Positions 1-8,194 of a stretch of DNA of 64,000 bases are shown piece by piece. The position numbers and the translations under genes were made by a program. Each line of letters begins with the position of its first letter. Position 1 is the stretch's first letter. The notes beneath the pieces were generated by a model that saw only the letters and a list, made by a program, of their open reading frames with translations, was not told where the DNA came from and did no database searches. The DNA is from Bradyrhizobium elkanii WSM2783 (lineage in GTDB: Bacteria > Pseudomonadota > Alphaproteobacteria > Rhizobiales > Xanthobacteraceae): assembly GCF_000472865.1 (NCBI RefSeq), contig NZ_AXAP01000004.1, forward strand, positions 186,001 through 250,000. Reading direction: 5' to 3'.

Positions 1-2104
1 AGATTTCAGCACTGGCCGACAACACCTCGCCGATCGCTGCGAAGGCCGCGCGACGTTCGTTGGCATTGTCGGGCAGCATTTTCGGAATTGCCGCTAGCGC
101 TCTCCTCTGGTCCAGCAACAGCATGAAGAACTGCTCGCGCACCAGCATTTTGAATTGTGCCAACGTCAATCGCTCACCCCTCTCGCGGCGGATTCGCCGC
201 AGCGCTTCGAGGCTGCGCTCGTCCACCATGCCCCGCGCCGACCCGACGTAAAGCAAGCCTCTGATAGCTGCCTCGCGAAGGCCGCCTTCGTCGATCCTGG
301 GTTTCAGCTCGCCGATCCGCCGCTGGAGCATTTCGCGGTGCTCGGCCGGCATCCCTTGTCGCGACGGCTCCCAGCGCGGATCAACACCGACCGCCGCCTG
401 AAGTGCGGGCGAACCATACACGGCGAGAAAGATGGTTTCGCTGAGTGCTTCCTGGTAGTCCCGCCAACCGTCGAGCGCACTGACGATTTGCCTTGAGATT
501 CCTTCCTGAAGGGCGATGAACGGATTCTCCTCGGCCGCCGGTTTCCGATCATTCCGAATTCTTTCCGCCGTCGTCCCCACGGCAGTCATCAACGGATTTC
601 GGCTGCTGAAAAACTCATATTGCAGGCGCAGCGGGTGGATATTGCGCGTCCACTCCGCCACCTGCGGCGTCACCATGCATTTGATCCAGGGCTGGACGAA
701 CTTTTTATAGGCGGCGAGATTGATCTCCGAGACGCGCTTGGCGGTCGCGAAGCGCCGTTCGTCTTCCGACGAGTTGCCGCCCATGGCGCGAATATCATCG
801 AGCGTGCGCGCCTCGCAGCGCATCACCCACTGTCCGACCGCAAGATCCGCGTTGGCGGTGTCGGCGCCCTTTGCCTCGAAGGTCGCTTCATAGAGGCCCG
901 GCGGCAGCACGTCGATCAGATCGATGTTGCTGGAAAATTCCGCGTGTTCCTTCTTGGCGATGCCGCCGGACACGAAGATTCCGAGATGGCCGACGCTCTC
1001 ATGAACCGTGTAGACGATGGTCTGGCCGTAGGCCCTGATCTCGTCGATGTCGGCGTAGAGATCGAGGACCCAGCCCAACGCCTGCTGTGGCGGAGTGATA
1101 TTGTCTCCCTTGGAGCAGAACACCACGATGGGTGACTTGATGTTGCGCAGGTCGACTGCCTTGCCATCGGACGTCTTGATGCGGCCGGCGGCGAGATTGT
1201 TGCCGATGAAGAGCTCATCGACAATGAACTGGATTTCTTCCGCGTTCAGGTTGACATGCCCGCCCCACCAGCGCTCGAATTCGAGATAGCGGTCCGCCTC
1301 GGTATCGACCTTCGAATACACATTATATTGTTTGGTCCACAGCGTGTTCGACGGGTTCTGGTTCTCGAAATTCTGCACCAGCCAGGCGCCGTCAAACTTG
1401 CCGGCGCCGAGGTCGCTGGTGAGCGCGGTCAACCAGCTTCCGCCGAGCAGGCCGCCCGAGTAGCGCATCGGATATTTGCCGTGCACGCCAGCCCAATAGG
1501 CCAGCGGCGCGCCGGCGACGATAATGGGCCCGAACAGTTCCGGGCGCAGCGATGCGAGCATCATCACGGCCCAGCCGGCCTGGCAGTTGCCGATCACGCA
1601 GGGCTTGCCGTCGGCATCAGGATGGCGCCTGATGACTTCCTCGATGAACAAGGCTTCCGCGCGCGCGATGCGCTCGATGGTCTGGTGCGGCATCGGCTCC
1701 GGCAGGAAGCCGATGAAGTAGCAGGGATGACCGGCCTTCATGGCGACGCCGATCTCGCTGTCCGCCTTGAACCCGCCGATTCCCGGCCCGTGTCCGGCGC
1801 GCGGATCGACCACGATGAACGGTCGCCGCTCGAGATCGAGCTCGATACCCTCAGGCGGAATGATGCGCACCAGCGCATAGTTCACCGGTTCGGAGAGCTT
1901 GCGCCCGTCCATGACCAGTTCGGCGGCGTAGTGCAGAACATGCGGTGCCGTCTGGGCAATGTGCTGCTGATACTGGTCGCCACGCCGGCGCAGGATATCC
2001 AGGAACAGCACAGTGCGCTGCCCGGCATCAATCATGTATTCCACGGCCGAAGCAACGAGGCCTGACATGGGAACGCGCGCAAGCGGTGTTTTGTCGATCG
2101 ACAT
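1..2104 (-). CDS. DUF3141 protein, polyhydroxyalkanoate synthase-like alpha/beta hydrolase (C-terminus cut by window edge)
   Basis: The frame is open from the ATG at 2104 to the window edge, giving about 701 residues; the family usually runs to somewhat under 800, so the C-terminus is missing. A strong GGAGGT ribosome site lies 6 bases before the ATG. The lipase-like box GNCQAGW (about residues 164-170) has a cysteine nucleophile as in PHA synthases, followed by an alpha/beta-hydrolase-like core (LASLRPELFGPIIVAGAPLAYW). The C-terminal half, with FVQPWIKCMVTPQVAEW and LQYEFFSSRNPLM, is typical of DUF3141. Family knowledge: related to 3-hydroxyalkanoate synthetases, function not established. 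A FixK-type box lies 53 bases upstream, so induction under oxygen limitation is likely, which would suit a storage-polymer enzyme. Confidence 0.85.
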   Translation of the reverse strand, partial: MSIDKTPLARVPMSGLVASAVEYMIDAGQRTVLFLDILRRRGDQYQQHIAQTAPHVLHYAAELVMDGRKLSEPVNYALVRIIPPEGIELDLERRPFIVVDPRAGHGPGIGGFKADSEIGVAMKAGHPCYFIGFLPEPMPHQTIERIARAEALFIEEVIRRHPDADGKPCVIGNCQAGWAVMMLASLRPELFGPIIVAGAPLAYWAGVHGKYPMRYSGGLLGGSWLTALTSDLGAGKFDGAWLVQNFENQNPSNTLWTKQYNVYSKVDTEADRYLEFERWWGGHVNLNAEEIQFIVDELFIGNNLAAGRIKTSDGKAVDLRNIKSPIVVFCSKGDNITPPQQALGWVLDLYADIDEIRAYGQTIVYTVHESVGHLGIFVSGGIAKKEHAEFSSNIDLIDVLPPGLYEATFEAKGADTANADLAVGQWVMRCEARTLDDIRAMGGNSSEDERRFATAKRVSEINLAAYKKFVQPWIKCMVTPQVAEWTRNIHPLRLQYEFFSSRNPLMTAVGTTAERIRNDRKPAAEENPFIALQEGISRQIVSALDGWRDYQEALSETIFLAVYGSPALQAAVGVDPRWEPSRQGMPAEHREMLQRRIGELKPRIDEGGLREAAIRGLLYVGSARGMVDERSLEALRRIRRERGERLTLAQFKMLVREQFFMLLLDQRRALAAIPKMLPDNANERRAAFAAIGEVLSASAEI

Positions 2105-2156
2105 GTTCAGACCTCCGTGTCGCGCATCGATTGAATGCGCCGCGCCACCCCGGACT

Positions 2157-2170
2157 TTGATTTAGGTCAA
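2157..2170 (-). promoter_or_regulatory. FixK/FNR-type box
   Basis: On the minus strand this reads TTGACCTAAATCAA, an exact TTGA-N6-TCAA site. Its centre lies about 60 bases before the DUF3141 start codon. That places a transcription start about 41 bases downstream and a short leader, the usual class II arrangement. Which CRP/FNR-family protein binds it is inference. Confidence 0.6.
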
Positions 2171-2220
2171 CGTCGTGAGCGGAACAGAATGGTCCGTTTT
2201 GAGCGGCTTCGGCTTGCGAG

Positions 2221-3306
2221 CTATTGTTCCGCTGATTGCGCAAGGCGGCTGCGATCCTGATTGATCCAGGCCACTGTCAACTCCCAAGCGACTGACAGGA
2301 TGACCGGGCCGATAAAGAGGCCAAGAATTCCGTGTGCAAGCGTGCCTCCGACCACCCCGATAAGGATCACGAGGGCGGGTGTAGTAAGGCCGCGCCCCAT
2401 CACCAGCGGCTTCAAGATGTTGTCGAGCAAGCCAACAATCACCAGAAACACGGTCAGTGGGAGCGCCGTCGTGAAGTCTTTCGCTGTCCAGAGCCAGATG
2501 ATCACGGGAAGCAGGACCACCGCCGCACCGATCTGCACGATGCTCAGCAGCAGGATCGCGAAAGCCAACAGGCCCGCATTCGGAATTCCAGCCAGCTTGA
2601 GGCCGATGCCTGCGAGCAGAGACTGGATGATCGCGACGCCGATAACGCCCTGAGACACCCCACGTATCGTTGCCCCCGCCAATTCCAGGAAGTGTTCGCT
2701 CTGCTCGGGAACGACGCGGGACAGGAACCCCCTGCTCGCTGCCGCTAGTTGCGGTCCGTAGGGGAAGAGAAAGCCGGCCAAAGCAACCGACAGGAGGAAT
2801 TTGAGCGTTCCAACCCCGGCATTCCCGGCAAGGCCGAGAATCGTCGCGGCCAGCGGCTTCAGATAAGGAGCGATTTCGCGCAGAACGGCGCGGAGGTTGG
2901 TCGATGCCTGGTCCCAGAGATCGTAGAGCTGCGGGCCGATCAGCGGCCAGTCCTTGATGCGCGCGGGCGGCGAGGGAACCCCGAGGCTTCCCGCGCTGAG
3001 TTGTGCGGCAATTTCCCGGAGACCATCCACCGCGCCCAGACCGAGCCAGGTCGCCGGCCCGATGACTATCGCGAGGTTGACGATAGTGAGAATCGCCGCC
3101 GCCAGCTTCGGGCGTCCGCCGAGCAACTTGGCGAGACCGTTAAAGACCGGATAGAACGCAACGGCGAGCACCACGCTCCAGGCCACGATTGGCACAAAGG
3201 GTCGTACAAGAACGAAAGTCCAGTAGATCAGAAAAGCCAGCAATCCAAGCCGGATCGCAAGCTGGATGATGTCCTCCCCGGACAAAAGCTGGCGAAGTGT
3301 TCTCAA
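2221..3306 (-). CDS. AI-2E family transporter (PerM-like membrane protein)
   Basis: 361 residues, the normal size for the AI-2E/PerM exporter family. Hydrophobic segments occur at about 15-35 and 37-60, again around 65-90, and in a dense C-terminal block (GVIGVAIIQSLLAGIGLKLAGIP, LLSIVQIGAAVVLLPVIIWLW, LPLTVFLVIVGLLDNILKP), with the family's conserved LTTPALVILIGVVGG and LGLFIGPVIL near the end. The start is a TTG at 3306 with GAGGG seven bases upstream; no ATG is available. Substrate is unknown: the family includes autoinducer exporters and Na+/H+ antiporter-like members. A FixK-type box about 65 bases upstream suggests microoxic control. Confidence 0.85.
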   Translation of the reverse strand: MRTLRQLLSGEDIIQLAIRLGLLAFLIYWTFVLVRPFVPIVAWSVVLAVAFYPVFNGLAKLLGGRPKLAAAILTIVNLAIVIGPATWLGLGAVDGLREIAAQLSAGSLGVPSPPARIKDWPLIGPQLYDLWDQASTNLRAVLREIAPYLKPLAATILGLAGNAGVGTLKFLLSVALAGFLFPYGPQLAAASRGFLSRVVPEQSEHFLELAGATIRGVSQGVIGVAIIQSLLAGIGLKLAGIPNAGLLAFAILLLSIVQIGAAVVLLPVIIWLWTAKDFTTALPLTVFLVIVGLLDNILKPLVMGRGLTTPALVILIGVVGGTLAHGILGLFIGPVILSVAWELTVAWINQDRSRLAQSAEQ

Positions 3307-3364
3307 GGGTTCGCCCTCGTTCGAGGCTGCGCGGCAGCATACCCACCGCGCTGCGCGACGCGGC

Positions 3365-3378
3365 TTGATTTAGATCAA
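3365..3378. promoter_or_regulatory. FixK/FNR-type box between divergent genes
   Basis: TTGATTTAGATCAA is a near-perfect palindrome of the TTGAT-N4-ATCAA class. Its centre is about 65 bases before the TTG start of the AI-2E gene and about 170 bases before the small secreted gene at 3543, so the minus-strand gene is the likelier target. Confidence 0.6.
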
Positions 3379-3542
3379 GCACACCGACCCCCACTGCCCC
3401 ATCTCGCGAAATCAGTGCCCTCGCCCGCTCGGTTTCGTGCTCGGGGAGGGGCTTCGCTTTTCCGCCCCATTGATCCAAGATCGACGCCGCGCGCTCGGCG
3501 CAGCACTTGCCTGCAAAACATGAGAGGCGAGAGGAAACAGAG

Positions 3543-3785
3543 ATGAAAGTGACATTCGCAGTTCTGTTCGCAGCCATATTCGCGAGCATTGGCATGGCCA
3601 ACGCCGCGGACGGCTGCGGTCCCGGTTGCCATGCGGCGCGCAACGGTGGGTGCGTCGTCGACGGCTGGGATAGAGGCGCGCGTGTGCGCAATGAGTGTCC
3701 GGTCGGGGCTCATCCCCGTCCTCCGTGCTATCGGTGGTTCGTCTGGAGCCGTCGCGACGGAGCCTGCATCATCAGCCCCAACTAG
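3543..3785 (+). CDS. Small secreted cysteine-rich GCG-type protein
   Basis: 80 residues. Residues 1-21 (MKVTFAVLFAAIFASIGMANA) form a clear signal peptide; the mature part starts ADGCGPGCH. It carries cysteines in GCGPGC, GGCVVDGW, NECPVG and PPCYRW, a pattern I associate with the GCG-prefix small exported proteins common in Bradyrhizobium. The ATG at 3543 is chosen because it starts the signal peptide and has AGAGGAAACAG before it; an upstream in-frame ATG at 3507 would bury the signal. Function is unknown; the even number of cysteines suggests disulphides in the periplasm. Confidence 0.7.
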   Translation: MKVTFAVLFAAIFASIGMANAADGCGPGCHAARNGGCVVDGWDRGARVRNECPVGAHPRPPCYRWFVWSRRDGACIISPN

Positions 3786-3902
3786 GGGGCGATCCAGATC
3801 GGGATGATCGGCGTGCATCGCGGGAGCCGACCGGAGTGAGCCGCGTCTCGCGGCCCGCGAAGATTCACACGAGTATCAAGTGCCCGTGTGGCTAATGAGG
3901 AC

Positions 3903-3916
3903 TTGATCTGGATCAA
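3903..3916. promoter_or_regulatory. FixK/FNR-type box
   Basis: TTGATCTGGATCAA is a perfect TTGAT-N4-ATCAA palindrome. It lies 137 bases before the truncated DUF1476 gene at 4053 and no other plus-strand gene intervenes. A class II promoter here would start near 3951 and read through the truncated zeta gene and the GNAT gene behind it. Confidence 0.6.
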
Positions 3917-4052
3917 GCACCCTGGTCCCCCGAGTGGCAGGTTTGATTGCCGATGTCATGGCAATGGTACTGAATGCCTTCAGCCCGAACAGTGATGGTT
4001 CCGCTGAAGGCCAGGTTTTTTGTGGCGGCCCTCTAGAACATAGAGATCAGTC

Positions 4053-4295
4053 ATGACCACCTTCGACGAACGTGAAAAGGCGGTGGAAGCGAAATTCGCT
4101 CATGACGAGGAGCTGCGATTCAAAGCGATGGCCCAAGCCAACAAGTTGCTGGGCAACTGGGCAGCCGTACATCTTGGATTGATCGGAGAGGACGCGACCT
4201 CCTGCTTTCGCTCGACACTCTTGGTTGAAACGAGCACCATGCTCCGGTGCAGGCCTTCTCACTCCGCCTGGTCAGCGAGACGGGCCGTCGAATGA
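4053..4295 (+). pseudogene. Truncated DUF1476 gene (F1-ATPase inhibitor zeta-subunit paralogue)
   Basis: The first 48 or so residues (MTTFDEREKAVEAKFAHD, then LRFKAMAQANKLLGNWAA) match the N-terminus of DUF1476, the alphaproteobacterial zeta subunit that blocks F1-ATPase rotation. A normal member has about 105 residues; here, after GLIGEDATS, the frame changes into an unrelated Ser/Arg-rich tail and stops at residue 80. I see no remainder of the family in other frames. In characterised zeta proteins the inhibitory region is at the N-terminus, so the surviving part is the potentially active one. A FixK-type box is upstream and the GNAT gene begins 19 bases after the stop. It could be a dead gene or a shortened inhibitor. 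Confidence 0.65.
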
Positions 4296-4314
4296 TTGGA
4301 ACAAGAGGCAGCAG

Positions 4315-4836
4315 ATGCCGGAAGCCGCAACCTACACCGCGCACGAGCGTCTGAACGACGGCAGCCACATCGAAATCCGATCGCTTCGGCCGGACGATGA
4401 GGCCGACATGCTTGCTGCGGTCGGGCGGGCGAGCACGCAATCCCTGCAACGCCGTTTCTTTGCGGTGAAGCGCGGCTTCTCGGAGAAGGAGCGCGCCTTC
4501 TTCATGGACATCGATTTCAGAAATCATGGCGCGCTTGTCGCACTCATCGAGGAAGCCGGTCGGCCGGCGATCGTCGGAGGAGGTCGATACGTTGTATTCG
4601 AGCCCGGGCGAGCCGAGATGGCATTCGTGGTCGTCGATGCCTGGCAGGGACGCGGCATCGGTTCGATCCTGATGCGTCACCTCGTCGGCATCGCTCGCAA
4701 TGCCGGGCTACAGGAATTGACCGCAGAGGTCTTGCCTGAAAATGCCGCGATGCTGAAAGTGTTCGGGAAGTTCGGCTTCAAGCCGGTCGCGCGGGGAGAC
4801 CCGCAGACGATCCATCTGGCGCTGACGCTCAGCTAA
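4315..4836 (+). CDS. GNAT family N-acetyltransferase, similar to the catalytic domain of Pat lysine acetyltransferases
   Basis: 173 residues from the ATG at 4315, preceded by AGAGGCAGCAG; the frame is open further upstream but without GNAT sequence. The body shows the GNAT order: IEIRSLRPDDEADML at the start, SLQRRFFAVKRGFSEKERAFF, then MAFVVVDAWQGRGIGSILMRHLV with the acetyl-CoA loop Q-G-R-G-I-G near residues 107-112, and LTAEVLPENAAMLKVFGKFGF. This layout is like the acetyltransferase domain of Pat enzymes that acetylate acyl-CoA synthetases; the cyclic-nucleotide or NDP-binding domain of full Pat proteins is absent. It probably shares a transcript with the truncated zeta gene before it and so may be under FixK-type control. 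The protein substrate is inference. Confidence 0.8.
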   Translation: MPEAATYTAHERLNDGSHIEIRSLRPDDEADMLAAVGRASTQSLQRRFFAVKRGFSEKERAFFMDIDFRNHGALVALIEEAGRPAIVGGGRYVVFEPGRAEMAFVVVDAWQGRGIGSILMRHLVGIARNAGLQELTAEVLPENAAMLKVFGKFGFKPVARGDPQTIHLALTLS

Positions 4837-4891
4837 AAACGATGGTCGGAATCCCTGCTGCCATGCGCTTATCATGGCCCTGCTGCGAGGA

Positions 4892-5230
4892 TCACAGGTA
4901 GAGCACGGCAACTGCGGTTATTGCCCCAGAAAATATTCCGAGCGAGATCACGGCCGCTTTGAATACCAAGTCATTCTCGGCAACCCACAACAAGCCAGAC
5001 CTCAATCCGAGAACGCCCTTGCGCCAACGCAATCGGGCGATAGCGAAGATCACTATTGTTTTCGCCCGGTTCGGATTTGAGAACGACGGCATAGCCCCGA
5101 TACTCCACAGCGCCATGATGTGGCTGCGGCTGGCAATTGACCAGTGCAGTTTGTGCCACCGGAAGCTCGCGGCATAACAACGCTTGGTAGCTGAAGGCGC
5201 AACCTCGTTTTTTTCCGACGCTGGTCGCAT
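4892..5230 (-). CDS. Small hypothetical membrane protein
   Basis: 112 residues from the ATG at 5230, which has GGCGGAGATATCAC just before it. The N-terminal half is basic; the C-terminal third (FKAAVISLGIFSGAITAVAVLYL) is a convincing single membrane helix ending the protein. An internal ATG at MALWSIGAMPSF could be the true start. No family recognised. It is convergent with the GNAT gene. Confidence 0.4.
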   Translation of the reverse strand: MRPASEKNEVAPSATKRCYAASFRWHKLHWSIASRSHIMALWSIGAMPSFSNPNRAKTIVIFAIARLRWRKGVLGLRSGLLWVAENDLVFKAAVISLGIFSGAITAVAVLYL

Positions 5231-5313
5231 GTGATATCTCCGCCTCTCATAGGACGGCAATCGCTCAGCTCGCGGCGGCCCCCTTCGTCTTCGGCTCGAG
5301 CGACGCAAGCCCT

Positions 5314-5703
5314 TCAGCCGTCATCAGCTCCTTGCATCGAGAGGCCTTGGCCATACGGGTTCGTCGGGCTGTCCGGTACGTACGGATTTCCAGCACCGAA
5401 GGGATTGTTGACACTATCCGGAGAGAAACGACTTCCATACCGGCCGTATGGATTTGAAATCGAATCCGGATCATACCGGTTGCTGCTTAGGCGCCCACGA
5501 TAGTTTCCCTGGCTGTCATACAGCTTGGGTGCATCCATCGCGTACGGATTGTTGATGCTGTTTGGATTGTCGGGACTGCCAGCACCGAATGCGTTCCCCG
5601 TAGAATTCGGGGCATATGGATCGGCGGAATAGTTGCCGAGATATTGCGCGGCGGCGCTAGATGTCATCACGACCAGCAGGGCGATGCTCAAGGCGATCTT
5701 CAT
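5314..5703 (-). CDS. Secreted protein with tandem Asn-Pro-Tyr-Gly repeats
   Basis: 129 residues. MKIALSIALLVVMTSSAAAQ is a signal peptide; the mature chain is nearly all a degenerate repeat of about 15-18 residues, with the core PDS-x-x-NP(Y/F)G. Copies are visible as APNSTGNAFGAG, NPNSINNPYA, YDPDSISNPYGRYGS, FSPDSVNNPFGAG and VPDSPTNPYGQG. The ATG at 5703 is taken because AGAGGAAG precedes it at good spacing; a GTG two codons earlier is possible. Similar short NPYG-repeat exported proteins are familiar in rhizobia, with no known role. The repeat resembles extended, surface-exposed low-complexity chains. Confidence 0.7.
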   Translation of the reverse strand: MKIALSIALLVVMTSSAAAQYLGNYSADPYAPNSTGNAFGAGSPDNPNSINNPYAMDAPKLYDSQGNYRGRLSSNRYDPDSISNPYGRYGSRFSPDSVNNPFGAGNPYVPDSPTNPYGQGLSMQGADDG

Positions 5704-5851
5704 CTGCACTTCCTCTTCGTTCCAACATCACGGGCGCGCTCGCCGGACGTACAGCCCTCGCGCGACATGACCGCCCCTGCAGGGCGACCTTAACGCAGGC
5801 TTCGCCATGGCACCCAGCTCACACATCCACCACGTGCGGTCAGAGGTATCG

Positions 5852-6178
5852 CTACCTCAGCCCGAGAAGGGAGCGGCGGTAGCCGCTCGCCTGGGCTTCG
5901 CTCCTGCACACAAAACTTCCGGTGAGACCCAGCCCGTAACGTTTCTGCCCTTTCAAATAATAGCGCGCGCGCCGAAAATCGAGCCAAACCACGGAATCAC
6001 CGGGGCAATGGCGTTGCGCCTGGGCTTGATAGCGGAATGGCGTGAGCGGGACGGCCTTAGCCTGGTGTGCGGTGCACACGAAAAGTGAGAAGAAAACGAC
6101 AAGTCCACTGCGTTTGACCCAGATCAACAGTCGCTCCCCCAGCGTTTCCAGCGCCCCGACCCATAGCATTTTCGGCAC
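5852..6178 (-). CDS. Small exported protein with a CPGD-VVW-YYLKG motif
   Basis: 108 residues. A basic N-terminus and a hydrophobic stretch (SGLVVFFSLFVCTAHQAKA, about 24-42) look like a long signal peptide or anchor. The mature part contains CPGDSVVWLDFRRARYYLKGQKRYGLG and FVCRSEAQASGYR, a pattern seen in small alphaproteobacterial exported proteins that normally have two cysteines, both present here. Start is uncertain between 6178 and the ATG at 6169. A FixK-type box lies inside its first codons, so that box more likely serves the opposite gene. Confidence 0.6.
   Translation of the reverse strand: MPKMLWVGALETLGERLLIWVKRSGLVVFFSLFVCTAHQAKAVPLTPFRYQAQAQRHCPGDSVVWLDFRRARYYLKGQKRYGLGLTGSFVCRSEAQASGYRRSLLGLR
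6114..6127. promoter_or_regulatory. FixK/FNR-type box
   Basis: TTGACCCAGATCAA fits TTGA-N6-TCAA exactly. It lies about 85-120 bases before the possible starts of the HD-domain gene on the plus strand and overlaps the first codons of the minus-strand exported protein, so the HD gene is the probable target. Confidence 0.5.
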
Positions 6179-6241
6179 GCTGCCTAAAGACGGTTCGAAC
6201 GGACTGTGCTAAATTTCAGTCTCGATCGAGCGAGCAGCAAC

Positions 6242-7090
6242 ATGCTCACGATACCACATCTCACCGCGCAGGCGCTCGGCGCCTTTCTGGCCTCCGAGAC
6301 AAACGGACGGTTCGGCGCGTCTTACGGTTACCTCAACGAGCTCCTGCCATATGCGGCACGACTGGCGCTCGAATGCATCGGCAACAGCGACGCGCTCTAT
6401 CACGATATCGAGCACTCGATGCTGGTCACCCTGGCCGGCCATGACATCCTGATGGGGCGCGCCTTGTCGCGGCCGACGACGGCCGAGGACTATTCAAATT
6501 TCATCCTGGCCTGCCTGATCCACGACATCGGTTATGTCCGTGGCGTCCTTCAAGGAGACGGGGACGACGTCTATGTCGCCGATGTCACCGGCACGACCAT
6601 CCGGCTTCCGCGCGGCGCGTCCGATGCAGCGCTCGCACCCTATCACGTGGACCGGTCCAAACTGTTCGCGCTGGAGCGCTTCGATGGTGTTGAACACGTT
6701 GACGCCAACCGGATGGCGCGCGCGATCGAATACACGCGATTTCCCTACGCACCGTCATCGTCCGACGACGATCTGAACAATGAAGAGGGCCTGCTGCTGC
6801 GCGCCGCGGACCTGATCGGCCAACTTGGCGACCCCAACTATCTGAGGAAGGCCAACGCTCTCTTCTATGAATTCGAAGAGACCGGGATGAACAAGCAGCT
6901 CGGCTACGATACCCCGGCCGATGTCGTGTACAAATATCCGCAGTTCTATTGGAACACCGTCGCGCCGCAGATATCGACCGCCATTCGATACCTGAACGTC
7001 ACGTCAAGCGGCCGCCAATGGATCGCAAACCTTTACAGCAATGTGTTCAGGGCGGAACGAGAGATGAGGCTGTCCGGTCCGGAGTTGTGA
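6242..7090 (+). CDS. HD-domain metal-dependent phosphohydrolase
   Basis: 282 residues from the ATG at 6242; a GTG at 6206 would add 12 residues, and neither has a strong ribosome site. HD-domain residues are visible as YHDIEHSMLVTL and LACLIHDIGY, giving the H...HD metal site, with a second acidic/His region later (YHVDRSKLFALERF, LLLRAADLIGQLGDP). Length and motifs fit stand-alone HD phosphohydrolases that act on nucleotides or signalling phosphates; the substrate cannot be told from sequence. It sits alone between small secreted genes, with a FixK-type box upstream, so it may belong to the oxygen-limitation response. Confidence 0.8.
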   Translation: MLTIPHLTAQALGAFLASETNGRFGASYGYLNELLPYAARLALECIGNSDALYHDIEHSMLVTLAGHDILMGRALSRPTTAEDYSNFILACLIHDIGYVRGVLQGDGDDVYVADVTGTTIRLPRGASDAALAPYHVDRSKLFALERFDGVEHVDANRMARAIEYTRFPYAPSSSDDDLNNEEGLLLRAADLIGQLGDPNYLRKANALFYEFEETGMNKQLGYDTPADVVYKYPQFYWNTVAPQISTAIRYLNVTSSGRQWIANLYSNVFRAEREMRLSGPEL

Positions 7091-7251
7091 CGCTGATCAA
7101 TTGCCAGGGCGCACGCGGCATGTGGCATATGTAACCGAATGTTCGGGCGCCTGAAATGCCCGCGTAACCCTGACCTCCCAAGTTCCGACACGCGGCACCG
7201 CTCGCGGTTACCGCGAGATGCATTCGTTAGCGGGGGCACAAGGAGGAATTC

Positions 7252-7464
7252 ATGACAAACAAACTCGCACTGGCTGCATCAGTCGTCATCCTCATCGCAT
7301 TCTCGGGCGCGGCGTTTGCAGGCAGCTCCAAAACGCACGCGCGCACGCATTGGTCCGCGGCAGCTTACGCTGCACAAGCCGCGTACTACCCTTACGCTTT
7401 CGAGCCGGCACCATACTGGCCCAACGTGCGCCAGTATCACGGCGGACCGAAGTCCAACTATTGA
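7252..7464 (+). CDS. Small secreted Tyr/Pro-rich protein
   Basis: 70 residues. MTNKLALAASVVILIAFSGAAFA is a signal peptide; the mature part is short and rich in Ala, Tyr, Pro and His (YAAQAAYYPYAFEPAPYW). The start is secure: AAGGAGG lies six bases before the ATG. No family recognised, no cysteines. Confidence 0.65.
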   Translation: MTNKLALAASVVILIAFSGAAFAGSSKTHARTHWSAAAYAAQAAYYPYAFEPAPYWPNVRQYHGGPKSNY

Positions 7465-7513
7465 GATCGCCGTCATAGCCTGGAGCTTCGGCTCTGAGTT
7501 TGTCGCCGAGCGA

Positions 7514-7984
7514 TTAACGGTGTGATGCAGCGCTTGCGCGCGACGCCGCCAGCCGGTCGAGCAGCGCCAGCATGACCGGGGCATCCGGCATCGGTAGCAC
7601 CGCGTCGATGCGCTCGATCAGGCGCGATTGCAACAGTGCAACGCGCGCCTTGCCGATGGTGCCGAGCGGACCGCGGAATCCGTGATCCTCCCATGCCATC
7701 TCGAGCAGGCTGTCGCTCATCAGCGCATCGATGAGGTCGTCGGCCTGGCGCTCGATGCTGATCAACGGATGCGCGGAGAACACCGTCGGCTGCGGATAGA
7801 GGATCACCGGCTTGGCCGGCGCATTGGCCTCCAGCCGCTTCCAGCGCTCGGCATCCTGCAGCACCCACTCCACCAATTGATTCTCGTAGCCGACGGTCAG
7901 CGGCTGCGCGCCGGCGCCGCCGGCAACATAATCGTCGAACAATTTTCCCGAGGACGGTTGATGAAGTCCTTTCCGAAACGGCAT
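7514..7984 (-). pseudogene. C-terminal remnant of a periplasmic substrate-binding-type protein
   Basis: 156 residues open from an ATG at 7984, but the protein begins mid-domain. LFDDYVAGGAGAQPLTVGYENQLVEW, PAKPVILYPQPTVFSAHPLISI and LEMAWEDHGFRGPLGTIG look like the C-terminal half of a larger solute-binding-like protein, and no signal peptide or N-terminal half is found in any frame upstream. The codons are otherwise intact. Probably a 5'-truncated gene; it could still be translated from the internal ATG. Family assignment is tentative. Confidence 0.45.
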
Positions 7985-8194
7985 AGGTTACCCGAGGGTC
8001 GCAAAACCCGATCCGGCGCGAGCTCGGTGTACGAAGAGATTCTTGTTTGATTTCAAATATATGTGAGCAGATCATCCACACTGCCGACCTGCCGTGCGTT
8101 CACGTTGTAGCGCGGCGCCGCGATTCCCCTGCCCCTCATGCTAACGTCGAACCGCCGACGAATCGTTTGCAGCACGAAAGTCCGCATACAGCCA

